The notes: generated from the letters alone by a model not told the origin. A stretch of DNA of 64,000 bases from Bacillus sp. V2I10 (GCF_030817055.1 NZ_JAUSYV010000001.1:1698001-1762000), one strand, 5' to 3'. Counted from the stretch's first letter, positions 36,099 to 45,411 are shown. Made by a program: numbers and translations.

Positions 36099-36135
36099 AC
36101 AGCTTGGGGAGGAGTATTCCTCAGCTGTTTTTTTT
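36099..36135 (+). terminator. Terminator after spoVID
   Basis: ACAGCT...GAGGA pairs with TCCTC-AGCTGT with a bulge, followed by T8. Confidence 0.8.
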
Positions 36136-36216
36136 GTAAGAATCAATTGTCATTCTTTACTGAAAACAGGGTAAAATCGTTCACTTATTCCTTCTTAAAG
36201 GAAGGTGAGTTATAGA

Positions 36217-37254
36217 GTGGTGAGAGAAATTATGGATAAGCTAGTGCCTGTAATCAGCCAATATGATTTAACTTGCGAGTACGCGGAGTCAATCAGTGAT
36301 AAGCTGACCAAAATCTATGCAAGCTCTGGAGCATCATATGCATTAAAAAGAGTCACAGCAAACCGAAATGGCCATTTTATTGAAACACTTCATACTGCTC
36401 ATCAAAAAGGATTTTCCGGCTATGTGCCGATCTTCAGAAATAAACACCGCCAATTTTTCACCTCAGATGGCGAGAAATGGTATTACATCATGCCATGGCT
36501 TCACAATGAACCGGAAGAGGAGAGAGATGAGCGTCATAAAAACATGTTCAGGGAACTCGCGGTGCTCCATCAGAAAACAGCAGCTGCGGAAAAATTGAAT
36601 CAGGATGCACTTAAAATTCATTATGATACGTTATCAAAGCAGTGGGATGACAACAAAGCCGCTTACGAAAAATATGTGGAAGAATGCGAAAAAAAATGGT
36701 ACTTGTCCCCTTTTGAACTGCAGGCGGTTACTTATTATTTTGAAACAGCAAGAGCGACTGATTTTGCGCGGAAGAAACTTGATGAATGGTATGAAATGAT
36801 GAAGGAAAAAGAAGATGCCCGCCAGGTTATTATTCATGGGAGAGCTTCCATTCATCACTTTTTATATGATGAACAGGGCACTGGATTTTTAACAAACTTT
36901 GAACAATCCGGATACTCATCTCCCATCGACGATCTGCTTCTCTTCTATCATCGGACGTTCCATACGTATCCATTTGCAGATGATGATTGTGTGGATTGGC
37001 TCTATACGTATCAGCAGCATTTTCCGTTCCGGGAAGAAGAAATGCTTTTATTCATTTGCTATCTCGCATACCCGGATTTTATCTACAGAAATTTGAAAAA
37101 GCATATGAACGACTCAAACCGGAGTGTCCCTCAGCTCAAACGGAATCAGGATCTCACCAAATCCTACTGGACTTTTAAAAACATTGAATATTTTGTTATG
37201 AAAGTGACGCAAATTGAAGAGAATAAAAAAATAGCGGCAGAGCAATCATCATAA
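36217..37254 (+). CDS. ysxE: Spore coat kinase-like protein YsxE (CotS family)
   Basis: About 345 residues with the fold of aminoglycoside-phosphotransferase-like CotS/YutH proteins. It includes YALKRVTANR, a possible lysine strand, and VIIHGRASIHHFLYD...GFLTNFEQSGYSSPIDDLLLFYHR, where the usual catalytic H-D positions look degenerate. CotS relatives are coat proteins; YsxE follows spoVID in B. subtilis and shares its coat role. GTG 36217 is preferred because GGAAGGTGA is 8 bases upstream; GTG 36205 and ATG 36232 are alternatives. Confidence 0.88.
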   Translation: MVREIMDKLVPVISQYDLTCEYAESISDKLTKIYASSGASYALKRVTANRNGHFIETLHTAHQKGFSGYVPIFRNKHRQFFTSDGEKWYYIMPWLHNEPEEERDERHKNMFRELAVLHQKTAAAEKLNQDALKIHYDTLSKQWDDNKAAYEKYVEECEKKWYLSPFELQAVTYYFETARATDFARKKLDEWYEMMKEKEDARQVIIHGRASIHHFLYDEQGTGFLTNFEQSGYSSPIDDLLLFYHRTFHTYPFADDDCVDWLYTYQQHFPFREEEMLLFICYLAYPDFIYRNLKKHMNDSNRSVPQLKRNQDLTKSYWTFKNIEYFVMKVTQIEENKKIAAEQSS

Positions 37255-37257
37255 AAA

Positions 37258-37289
37258 ATCCCAATCATCTCTCTGATTGGGTTCTTTAA
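37258..37289 (+). terminator. Bidirectional terminator between ysxE and the small minus-strand gene
   Basis: CCCAATCA/TGATTGGG with a 6-base loop; TTCTTT follows on the plus strand and a T6 run on the minus strand. Confidence 0.75.
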
Positions 37290-37477
37290 ATCCACTCCAT
37301 ATGAAGGGCTAATCCAAGCAATATCAACAGTGATAAAAGAATAAGATCTACTGGAGACGGGAAGATCAAGGTCCGTACAGTCTGGAAAATCGTAATCGGA
37401 ACGATGAACTGGCCTGCGATTACTTTGAACTGCTTTACCCATGGTGACATATTGTAGTAATTAATTTTTCTGCGCAT
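37286..37477 (-). CDS. Small membrane protein (63 residues)
   Basis: The minus-strand ATG at 37477 lies 7 bases after AGGAG and opens 63 codons beginning MRRKINYYNMSPWVKQFK. Two hydrophobic segments follow (about VIAGQFIVPITIFQTV and DLILLSLLILLGLAL), ending LHMEWI. A longer upstream reading lacks a binding site. The gene is convergent with ysxE and ends in the shared terminator. The family is not recognised. Confidence 0.7.
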   Translation of the reverse strand: MRRKINYYNMSPWVKQFKVIAGQFIVPITIFQTVRTLIFPSPVDLILLSLLILLGLALHMEWI

Positions 37478-37577
37478 ACAAATTCTCCTAACCTGATGGT
37501 TCATGCTAACAAGATATGTGCATTTACCCAAATTTGTGATTCTTGTGAATAAAGGGCAGGAAAATTGGAGAAGATGA

Positions 37578-37607
37578 TTGACGTAAAATGATAAGATTGT
37601 ATACAAT
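37578..37607 (+). promoter_or_regulatory. Promoter of the valS-folC T-box transcript
   Basis: TTGACG, 18 bases, TACAAT (or TATACA at 16 bases). It lies just upstream of the T-box leader. Confidence 0.7.
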
Positions 37608-37639
37608 AATACATATATCTTTTATTTAAAAAATCAACA

Positions 37640-37889
37640 TACATTGACAGGGAAGAGTAAAGCAGAAAGCTGTTTTTAGAGAGAGAAATCATGTGCTGAA
37701 AGATTTCTTAAACTAGCTCGCTTGAAGGTCGCCCTTGAGTAATTCTCTTGAAAACTTGCAGTAGAGAGAATCGGCATGAACGCCGTTATCCCATTTGAGA
37801 GCATAGGCTTATTTTTGCCTATGAAAAAAGGTGGCACCGCGAAATCAACTCCTTTCGTCCTTTTATTGGATGATTGGAGTTTTTTATTC
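37640..37889 (+). ncRNA. T-box riboswitch, valine type, before valS
   Basis: The T-box AAAGGTGGCACCGCG is at 37827-37841. The specifier loop reads TTGAAG-GTC-GCC, giving the Val codon GTC at 37728-37730. The terminator pairs AACTCC with GGAGTT (37847-37881) before a T run. It controls valS and probably folC in response to uncharged tRNA-Val. Confidence 0.94.
37847..37889 (+). terminator. Regulated terminator of the valine T-box
   Basis: AACTCC/GGAGTT with inner GTCC/GGAT-type pairing, followed by TTTTTATT. Confidence 0.85.
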
Positions 37890-37890
37890 T

Positions 37891-37964
37891 GTCTAGCTCC
37901 AGCGCCTAACTCCTCGGTCAGAACGGATCTGCCTGTCGGAGCTGAACAAGGCGCTTGCGCTTTT
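37891..37964 (+). repeat. Dispersed intergenic repeat, copy 2
   Basis: It starts GTCTAGCTCCAGCGCCTAAC and ends AAGGCGCTTGCGCTTTTC. AGCGCCT near the head can pair with AGGCGCT near the tail, so the RNA can fold as one stem. It lies between the T-box terminator and valS. Repeats of this kind are scattered in many Bacillaceae genomes; the diverged copy is at 23682. Confidence 0.7.
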
Positions 37965-38003
37965 CTAATTTCATCACCGGTTTATTTTTAAGGAGGAAGA
38001 AAA

Positions 38004-40646
38004 ATGGAGAACAATGAACAAACACTCTCTACAAAATATGATCCGCAGGCAATCGAGCGTGACCGCTATGAGTTCTGGCTGAAGGGCAAATACTTTGAAG
38101 CGACCAATGACCAGGAAAAACAGCCTTATACTATCGTTATTCCGCCGCCTAACGTTACGGGCAAGCTTCATCTTGGGCACGCGTGGGACACAACGCTTCA
38201 AGACATTGTAACCCGCATGAAAAGAATGCAGGGCTATGACGTACTATGGCTTCCGGGCATGGACCATGCAGGAATTGCCACTCAGGCAAAAGTAGAAGGC
38301 AAGCTGCGCGAGGAAGGCAAATCACGCTATGATCTTGGACGGGAAAAATTCGTTGAAGAAACATGGAAGTGGAAAGAAGAGTATGCATCTCATATTCGTA
38401 CTCAATGGTCTAAACTTGGGCTTGGACTTGATTACTCCAGAGAGCGTTTTACTTTAGATGAAGGTTTATCAAAAGCGGTAAATGAAGTATTTGTATCTCT
38501 GTATAAAAAGGGACTTATTTACCGCGGTGAATATATTATCAACTGGGATCCACAAACGAAAACGGCTTTATCGGACATTGAAGTTATCTACAAAGATGTT
38601 CAAGGCGCTTTTTACCATATGCGCTATCCTCTTTCTGACGGATCAGGACATATTGAAATCGCTACAACCCGTCCCGAAACAATGCTAGGCGATACAGCAG
38701 TTGCCGTTCATCCGGAAGATGACCGCTACAAGCATTTGATCGGAAAAACAGTTGTTCTTCCAATCGTTGGCCGCGAGATTCCGATTGTCGGCGACGACTA
38801 TGTGGATATGGAATTTGGATCAGGGGCAGTTAAAATTACGCCTGCACATGATCCGAATGATTTTGAAATCGGAAACCGCCACGACTTAGAACGTGTTCTT
38901 GTTATGAATGAAGACGGAACAATGAATGCTAACGCAGGAAAATACAATGGTCTTGACCGTTTTGACTGCCGCAGGCAAATCGTAAAAGACCTTCAAGATT
39001 TGGATGTTTTATTCAAAATTGAAGAGCATCTTCATTCTGTAGGGCACAGTGAACGAAACGGCGCAGTTGTTGAACCATATCTTTCAACACAATGGTTTGT
39101 TAAAATGCAGCCGCTTGCTAATGCAGCAATCGAGCTTCAAGGCAAAGAAGAGAAAGTAAACTTTGTGCCAAACCGATTTGAAAATACGTATATGCGCTGG
39201 ATGGAAAATATCCGTGACTGGTGTATTTCAAGACAGCTTTGGTGGGGACACAGAATTCCGGCGTGGTATAACAAAGAAACAGGTGAGGTTCATGTCGATC
39301 ACTCACCGCCTGCAGATATTGAAAACTGGGAGCAGGATACAGATGTTCTTGATACGTGGTTCAGTTCTGCGCTATGGCCGTTCTCGACAATGGGCTGGCC
39401 TGACACAGAATCGATCGATTATCAGCGCTTCTATCCGACAGACGTGCTTGTAACAGGATACGATATTATCTTCTTCTGGGTTTCACGCATGATTTTCCAG
39501 GGTCTTGAATTTACAGGTCAGCGTCCATTTAAAGATGTGCTGATTCACGGGCTTGTACGAGATGAGCAAGGCCGCAAAATGAGTAAATCTCTTGGAAACG
39601 GCGTTGATCCAATGGAAGTAATCGAGAAATATGGCGCAGATTCATTGCGCTACTTCCTGTCTACAGGAAGCTCTCCGGGCCAGGACTTGCGTTTCAGCTA
39701 TGAAAAGGTAGAAGCGACTTGGAACTTTGCAAATAAGATCTGGAATGCTTCACGCTTTGCTTTAATGAACATGGATGGCCTGAAATATGAAGAGATCGAT
39801 ATCAGCGGAGAAAAATCAGTAGCGGACAAATGGATTCTTACTCGATTAAACGAAACAATTGAGCATGTGACCAAGCTTGCTGATAAATATGAATTCGGTG
39901 AAGTAGGCCGCCTGCTTTATAACTTCATCTGGGATGATTTCTGTGACTGGTATATCGAAATGGCGAAGCTTCCGCTATATGGGGACAATGAAGAAGCAAA
40001 GAAAACAACTCGTTCCATTCTTGCATATGTGCTTGATAACACAATGAGACTTCTTCACCCATTCATGCCTTTCATTACCGAGGAAATATGGCAGAACCTT
40101 CCTCACAACGGAGAATCCATTACAATTGCAAAATGGCCTGAAGTGAACGCTTCATTAACGGACGAAAAAGCTGCTGCAGATATGAAATTGCTTGTTGAAG
40201 TAATCCGTTCTGTAAGAAATGTCCGAGCCGAGGTAAATACTCCGATGAGCAAGCAGATTCCAATGATGATTAAAGCGAAAAATGCGGATGTTGGTCAGCA
40301 GCTTGATGATAACCGTGCATACATTGAGCGTTTCTGCAGCACAAGCAGCCTTTCAATCAGCACGGATGCAGAATCAGGCGAAAAAGCGATGACTTCTGTC
40401 GTAACGGGTGCTGAGCTTATTTTCCCGCTTGAAGGCTTAATCAATATTGATGAAGAAATCTCACGTCTTCAAAAAGAGCTTGATAAATTGAATAAAGAAG
40501 TCGAACGTGTTCAAAAGAAACTGAGCAACGAAGGCTTTGTGAAAAAAGCCCCTGAAAAAGTAATTGAGGAAGAACGTGCGAAAGAAAGCGATTATGTAGA
40601 GAAAAGAGAAGCTGTTCTTTCTAGAATCAGTGAATTAAAAGGGTAA
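38004..40646 (+). CDS. valS: Valyl-tRNA synthetase
   Basis: An 880-residue class I aminoacyl-tRNA synthetase. The HIGH signature is HLGH in PPPNVTGKLHLGHAW (about 55). The editing CP1 domain (about 190-350) contains TTRPETMLGDTAVAVHP, and KMSKS is in GRKMSKSLGNGVDP (about 527). A C-terminal coiled coil (about 815-880) is typical of ValRS. A strong AAGGAGGAAG site precedes the ATG. Confidence 0.98.
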   Translation: MENNEQTLSTKYDPQAIERDRYEFWLKGKYFEATNDQEKQPYTIVIPPPNVTGKLHLGHAWDTTLQDIVTRMKRMQGYDVLWLPGMDHAGIATQAKVEGKLREEGKSRYDLGREKFVEETWKWKEEYASHIRTQWSKLGLGLDYSRERFTLDEGLSKAVNEVFVSLYKKGLIYRGEYIINWDPQTKTALSDIEVIYKDVQGAFYHMRYPLSDGSGHIEIATTRPETMLGDTAVAVHPEDDRYKHLIGKTVVLPIVGREIPIVGDDYVDMEFGSGAVKITPAHDPNDFEIGNRHDLERVLVMNEDGTMNANAGKYNGLDRFDCRRQIVKDLQDLDVLFKIEEHLHSVGHSERNGAVVEPYLSTQWFVKMQPLANAAIELQGKEEKVNFVPNRFENTYMRWMENIRDWCISRQLWWGHRIPAWYNKETGEVHVDHSPPADIENWEQDTDVLDTWFSSALWPFSTMGWPDTESIDYQRFYPTDVLVTGYDIIFFWVSRMIFQGLEFTGQRPFKDVLIHGLVRDEQGRKMSKSLGNGVDPMEVIEKYGADSLRYFLSTGSSPGQDLRFSYEKVEATWNFANKIWNASRFALMNMDGLKYEEIDISGEKSVADKWILTRLNETIEHVTKLADKYEFGEVGRLLYNFIWDDFCDWYIEMAKLPLYGDNEEAKKTTRSILAYVLDNTMRLLHPFMPFITEEIWQNLPHNGESITIAKWPEVNASLTDEKAAADMKLLVEVIRSVRNVRAEVNTPMSKQIPMMIKAKNADVGQQLDDNRAYIERFCSTSSLSISTDAESGEKAMTSVVTGAELIFPLEGLINIDEEISRLQKELDKLNKEVERVQKKLSNEGFVKKAPEKVIEEERAKESDYVEKREAVLSRISELKG

Positions 40647-40659
40647 GCTTTTTAATAGG

Positions 40660-40696
40660 CTCGGGTTGTGATCGGCAGAATCACACCCGAGTTTTC
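40660..40696 (+). terminator. Hairpin after valS
   Basis: CTCGGGT(T)GTGAT pairs with ATCACACCCGAG with one bulged T, followed by TTTT. folC begins 30 bases later, so it may only partly terminate. Confidence 0.75.
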
Positions 40697-40727
40697 ATGT
40701 AAATAGAGAGAAAAGGGGCAGATGCTT

Positions 40728-42032
40728 ATGTTTCAAACTTACGAGGAAGCGGTAGATTGGATCCATTCGCGTCTCAGATTCGGCATTAAACCCGGATTAA
40801 AGCGGATGACCTGGATGATGGAAAAATTAAATAATCCCCATAAACAAATTCGCGTAGTTCATGTTGCAGGTACAAATGGCAAGGGGTCAACCATTGCATA
40901 TATGCGCAATGTTCTTCAAGAAGCAGGGTACACGACAGGAACGTTTACCTCTCCGTTCCTGGAAACATTCAACGAAAGAATCAGCATGAACGGCAAACCT
41001 ATATCTGATGAAGAAATGCTGTTTTTAGTTAATATGATTAGGCCTCTTGCAGATGAACTTGAAGACACGGAGCTTGGCGGACCGACCGAATTTGAAGTAA
41101 TCACAGCCATGGCTTTCTATTATTTTGGAAGACATGAAAAAACAGATATTCTGCTGCTGGAAACAGGTCTTGGCGGCACATATGATTCAACCAATATTGC
41201 AGATCCGATCTTAACAATGATTACAAGCATCGGTTATGATCACATGAATATTCTCGGCAATACAATAGAAGAAATCGCCCTTGAAAAAGCGGGAATCATC
41301 AAGGAGGGCATTCCTATGCTGACATCTGTTACAGATAAACGGGCATTAAATGTAATAAAGCAAAAGGCAAAGGACATGAACTCTGCCCTTTACCATGATA
41401 CGTTTCCGGTTTTGACTCATCAGCCCCTTCCCAGGGGAGAGAGATTCGAAATGAAAACGCCGTTCAGCTATTATAAAAACCTTGAAATATCGATGCGCGG
41501 AGAGCATCAAGTTCAGAATGCGGCTCTTGCAGTGATGGCACTTGATTATCTGCGTTCGAAGGAATTATTTCATATTGATGAGCAGCATGTAATTAAAGGA
41601 CTTTTGCAGACCAGCTGGAACGGCAGATTTGAACAGCTATCAGAGTATCCAGCTGTCATTGTGGACGGGGCTCATAATAAAGAGGGCGCAGAGAGCCTGA
41701 CTGCTGCGATGAAGCGTCATTATCACGGCAAAAAGATTCATATTCTCTTTTCGGCTTTAAAAGATAAGGAATACACTCCGATGATTGATATTCTCTCATC
41801 TATTGCGGATAGGATGTATTTTACGACTTTTGATTTTCCAAGAGCTGCTCCTGCTGAAGAGCTTTTTCAGGCATGCAGACATGGAAAAAAGGATTTTGAA
41901 GATGACTGGAAAGCTGCTTTTCTAAAAATGATGGAAGCAGGCGAAGCAAAAGATGTTTTCCTAGTGACCGGTTCTCTTTACTTCATCTCAGAAGTTAGGC
42001 CTTTTTGTCGAAATTTCTTATCGAAAGATTAG
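40728..42032 (+). CDS. folC: Folylpolyglutamate synthase / dihydrofolate synthase
   Basis: A 434-residue Mur-ligase-fold enzyme adding glutamate to folates. It has the P-loop HVAGTNGKGST (about 46-56), TGTFTSPFLETFNERI, ETGLGGTYDSTNI, and in the C-terminal domain VDGAHNKEGAESL. ATG 40728 is preferred to 40722 because GGGG is about 9 bases away and family proteins begin MFxxYxxA. It follows valS as in B. subtilis. Confidence 0.95.
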   Translation: MFQTYEEAVDWIHSRLRFGIKPGLKRMTWMMEKLNNPHKQIRVVHVAGTNGKGSTIAYMRNVLQEAGYTTGTFTSPFLETFNERISMNGKPISDEEMLFLVNMIRPLADELEDTELGGPTEFEVITAMAFYYFGRHEKTDILLLETGLGGTYDSTNIADPILTMITSIGYDHMNILGNTIEEIALEKAGIIKEGIPMLTSVTDKRALNVIKQKAKDMNSALYHDTFPVLTHQPLPRGERFEMKTPFSYYKNLEISMRGEHQVQNAALAVMALDYLRSKELFHIDEQHVIKGLLQTSWNGRFEQLSEYPAVIVDGAHNKEGAESLTAAMKRHYHGKKIHILFSALKDKEYTPMIDILSSIADRMYFTTFDFPRAAPAEELFQACRHGKKDFEDDWKAAFLKMMEAGEAKDVFLVTGSLYFISEVRPFCRNFLSKD

Positions 42033-42125
42033 GTTGATAGTCCTAATAATAAATGACAGATATCTGAATTTTTGTTAAAATATAAAAATAATATTTTTAA
42101 AGATAGAGAGAGGGGGGAACAGTAC

Positions 42126-43838
42126 ATGGAAAAAAATCTTAAGATTGTATTATGGGTGTCGTGGGCCATTCTATTTCCGGCAGCTTTATGTGCAGCTTAT
42201 TATTTTTGGCCGCCGATGATAGCGGGAAATGAACTGGCTATTGCAACATTCCTGTTATTAATGTGTATTGTTTCCATCTTTCCTATTATCGTGAACGAAA
42301 CTCCTGTTTTTTTCGCTCAGGGTGTTTCAATTTCAGTCTTCCTGCTTTTCGGGCCATTTGTTGAAATTATTCTAATGCAGGTTTCCCTTACTGTTCTTCT
42401 TATCAAGCTTCGCGTAGGTTTAAGAGAAATCCACCGCTATCCTACAAATTCATTGATGTTTCTAATCGTCTCTGTTGCAGGGGCTGCTGTCTATTATGCC
42501 ATTGGCGGAATACATGGACAAACAGATATCACTCTTGAGTTCTTATCTAAAGTTATCATATATGCGTTCACAATTTGCCTGACAAATCACTTTTTTCTTC
42601 AGCATGTGATCAGAGGCTTTTTCTATAAAAACAAAGAAAAATTCTTTTCAAAGGATTTTTTATGGGAGATTTTTACGACGCTCATGTTCCTGCCGGTGGG
42701 AATAATGCTGTACATATTATATGCAGATTTAGGTTTAGAAGCTCTGTTCTATGTGGGAATACCGTTCGTCGGAATCTCCTTTATCCTGCTCCTTCTGTCC
42801 AATAGCCAGCGATTGAATTCTTATCTACAGCAAGCAAGTGAGATTGGGCATCAGCTTACAGAAAGACTGGAAGTAAAAGAAGTATTGGATGTCTATATTG
42901 ACAAACTGACCTCCATGATCAATGCTGATTATGCTTATATCATTGATGTCGTGAATGACTACGAGCTCAAAGTTATCAGAAAGCTTGAAAATGGACAGAT
43001 TTTAACTGGTACGAAAGAAACGCTCTCTGTCCATCATGGAATCAGCGGATTAGTGTATGCAAAAAAGAAAAGCGTTCTTTACAAAAAAAGGGAACATTGG
43101 GCAAAGCTTGAGAAAACGCTGCTGCCTGAAACCATTGAAAGCATGATTGGCGTCCCGATTGTCAGAAACCAAAAAGTCGTAGGCATTGTCGTTCTTGCCT
43201 CTAACAAAAAACGGTCCTACGACCATTCACAGCTGATGATTGTTGATTTGTTAACTGCCTATCTCGGCGTTGCGATTGACAATGCAAGAAGCTATGAGGA
43301 GACGAAAAAACAAAGTGAACGCTGTGCGCTCACAGGTCTCTATAACTATCGGTACATGGAGAAGCTGCTTGAATCGGAGTATATGAAACTTGGCAGCTAT
43401 CAGCTTAATCATTTATCTCTCATTCTGCTGGACATTGACCACTTCAAAAAAGTAAATGATACGTACGGTCATCAGGCGGGAAATGAAATCCTGATTGCAC
43501 TCTCAGACCGGCTTGTAAAGTTTATTGGAGACCGGGGCACCGTTGCGCGGTATGGCGGTGAAGAATTCGTCATTCTCCTCCCAAATGTGGACAAGATGGC
43601 ATGCTTTGCCTTCGCTGAAGGAATTCGAAAAACCATTGCAAACCGGCCATTCATGATTGACCAGGACATTCAAACCTTCGGCAAGCGACATTCCATCTCA
43701 ATCACTGCAAGCATAGGATACGCAACTGCTCCTTATGATGCAGAGGGACCGCTTGACCTTATCAGACATGCAGACCGTGCCATGTACATTGGAGCCAAAC
43801 AGGCAGGACGGAACCGTGTAGCGGAATATGTGAAATAA
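42126..43838 (+). CDS. Membrane GAF-GGDEF diguanylate cyclase
   Basis: A 570-residue protein that probably makes cyclic di-GMP. About six to seven transmembrane helices occupy residues 5-215. A GAF-type sensor domain (about 235-390) precedes the GGDEF domain (about 405-570) with LTGLYNYRY, the metal-binding LLDIDHFKKVNDTYGH, and the active site RYGGEEF (about 475-481). No RxxD inhibitory site stands 5 residues before it. GAGGGGGGAAC precedes ATG 42126. Its natural terminator is split by the mobile element that follows. The signal it senses is unknown. Confidence 0.9.
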   Translation: MEKNLKIVLWVSWAILFPAALCAAYYFWPPMIAGNELAIATFLLLMCIVSIFPIIVNETPVFFAQGVSISVFLLFGPFVEIILMQVSLTVLLIKLRVGLREIHRYPTNSLMFLIVSVAGAAVYYAIGGIHGQTDITLEFLSKVIIYAFTICLTNHFFLQHVIRGFFYKNKEKFFSKDFLWEIFTTLMFLPVGIMLYILYADLGLEALFYVGIPFVGISFILLLLSNSQRLNSYLQQASEIGHQLTERLEVKEVLDVYIDKLTSMINADYAYIIDVVNDYELKVIRKLENGQILTGTKETLSVHHGISGLVYAKKKSVLYKKREHWAKLEKTLLPETIESMIGVPIVRNQKVVGIVVLASNKKRSYDHSQLMIVDLLTAYLGVAIDNARSYEETKKQSERCALTGLYNYRYMEKLLESEYMKLGSYQLNHLSLILLDIDHFKKVNDTYGHQAGNEILIALSDRLVKFIGDRGTVARYGGEEFVILLPNVDKMACFAFAEGIRKTIANRPFMIDQDIQTFGKRHSISITASIGYATAPYDAEGPLDLIRHADRAMYIGAKQAGRNRVAEYVK

Positions 43839-43848
43839 AAAACCAGCA
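43837..43848 (+). terminator. Left arm of the GGDEF-gene terminator, separated by the insertion
   Basis: AAAAACCAGCA here and TGCTGGTTTTT at 48058-48068 are perfect complements. Without the insertion they would enclose the 10-base loop TCCTTTTGGG and form an 11-bp terminator. Confidence 0.88.
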
Positions 43849-43858
43849 TCCTTTTGGG
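43849..43858 (+). repeat. Target site duplication, left copy
   Basis: TCCTTTTGGG directly abuts the left IS end and recurs at 48048-48057. It is exactly the loop of the interrupted terminator. Confidence 0.92.
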
Positions 43859-44049
43859 CAATGTCATTAAGTTAAGCCCAGAGACAACACCGGGAATAAA
43901 ATGGAATCCGAAACGGCATGGGAAAAAGCCCTGTGCCGTTTGTTTTTTTGTGCAAGCAAGGAAAAAGCGTACAGCAAACAAAGCGGATGGAATATCCGCT
44001 TAAAAAATGTTCATGGGAACCGAATTATGCTACTCTGTAGACGAAGCTA
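43859..44049 (-). mobile_element. IS4-type element remnant (left end)
   Basis: It has the intact outer repeat CAATGTCATTAAGTTAAG, then matches the right copy to the last codons of the transposase gene, where homology stops at 44049. It differs from the right copy by a few bases and by a segment of about 24 bases after the terminal repeat (43876-43899) that the right copy lacks. The inward terminator hairpin (43911-43948) is kept. It encodes no transposase. Confidence 0.9.
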
Positions 44050-44118
44050 CCGTTATACGGACAAGTAATAGATAAATTTGGTGTTACATGGCAGGTTTCA
44101 ACACAGTCAGCTCAATAG
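44050..44118 (+). pseudogene. 3' tip of a VOC/PhnB-like (glyoxalase fold) gene
   Basis: The frame ending in TAG at 44116-44118 reads LYGQVIDKFGVTWQVSTQSAQ. The pattern DKFGVTWQV is the C-terminal strand of PhnB-like VOC proteins. The reading starts exactly where the IS homology stops, so the rest of the gene was lost in the same event that truncated the left IS. Confidence 0.7.
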
Positions 44119-44455
44119 TGAGAGTATCCCAAAGTATATGTTTTGAGGTTGAACAAAGTGAGGAAAAGAAAGGGCCATCCCGCAAAGAATGGCCTTAAAA
44201 CTTGCCGTTATAAAGAGCGCGGAGAACCGTATCACAAATAGTGGTAAAGCGGAGAGTGGCAGTTAGTGTTGATTTAAGGATATAATATAGTCAGATTATA
44301 TAGATTCAGAGATGCGTGAGGAAGTTTCCCCCCCCCCATTATTCAGGTAGTGCTTTCTCATTTTATTAAAGACGAATAAGTGGCTTATATAATGGAGACG
44401 ATCGGTTCTGTGGCATGTGTGAAAAGGGTGTTTCGCCCATCAAAAGGAGGCCAAG
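44119..44455 (+). other. Cargo intergenic region before the sigma factor gene
   Basis: No gene is seen. GGGCCAT/ATGGCC forms a hairpin near 44180-44205. A C10 homopolymer lies at 44328-44337. A TATAAT-like sequence near 44280 has no matching -35. An AAAGGAGG site for the next gene closes the region. Confidence 0.5.
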
Positions 44456-45411
44456 ATGAACGAAACAGCATTAGAGCTTCAGTTATTTGAGAACTTAAAG
44501 CCTGAGTTAACATCGTTCTGTTACCGAATGCTAGGATCCATCGATGACGCAGACGATGCTGTTCAGGAAACCTTTATTCGTGTTTGGCAAAGTTGGCATT
44601 CATTCAGGCAGGATTCCTCATTCAAAACATGGGTTTATCGTATTGCATCAAACTTATGCCTGGACAAGCTAAGACAAGCCAAACGCCGCACGCGTCCCGT
44701 TGACCTATCCGACCCAGCGGTACTCATCGTCGAACTCCGCGAAAAGTTTCCTGACTCAGCTTGGATTGGCCTGCCCCTGATTTCTCGGGGAGTCCGGAAG
44801 ATATTTTCATTCGCAAAGATACCCTTGAACTCTGTTTTATTACACTCTTACAGATCTTACCCCCCCGTCAACGTGCGGTTCTTATTTTGAAGGATGTATT
44901 CGAATGGTCCTCCAAACAGATCGCAGAAACTTTAGGAATATCGCCGGCAGCGGTTAACAGCGCCCTGCAAAGAGCCAGAGAAACGATGGACCGAGCGAAA
45001 CTTCATTCTAACGAGTTTAGCATGATGGATGTCGAACCTGATCGTGAGCTGCTATCACGGTATGTGGAAGCCTTCGAACAATTTGATATCAATGCGCTGG
45101 TAGCGTTGTTTCATGAGGAAGGCCGTCTGTCAATGCCGCCTTTCGCAATGTGGGTACGCGGCAAAGACGATTTGTTCAAGTTTTTTGCGCTTACACGCTG
45201 GCATTGTGAGGGATCCCGGTTTTTGCCGATTACGGCGAATGGGGGTTATCCTGCTTTCGCACAGTATGTGCCAAGCGGTGAAGACTCCTACTTGGTACCC
45301 TGGGGTATTCACATTATTGAAATAAAGGACAAGCAAATATACCACGTCCAAAATTTCATTAATACAAAATTATTTTCCCGATTTGGGCTTCCTGCACAAA
45401 TACACCGATGA
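44456..45411 (+). pseudogene. ECF sigma factor with SnoaL-like C-terminal domain, frameshifted
   Basis: The first frame (44456 on) gives sigma region 2: LTSFCYRMLGSIDDADDAVQETFIRVWQSW and FKTWVYRIASNLCLDKLRQ. The second frame carries region 4 (LPPRQRAVLILKDVFEWSSKQIAETLGISPAAVNSALQRAR) and a SnoaL-like domain (about 100 residues) ending LPAQIHR. Relatives read AWIGPAPD at the join; here GGCCTG instead of a codon-preserving GGGCCTG near 44769-44771 shows loss of one base. The type is SigJ/ECF41-like. A strong AAAGGAGG site precedes the ATG. Either a recent null allele or a sequencing error. Confidence 0.82.
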
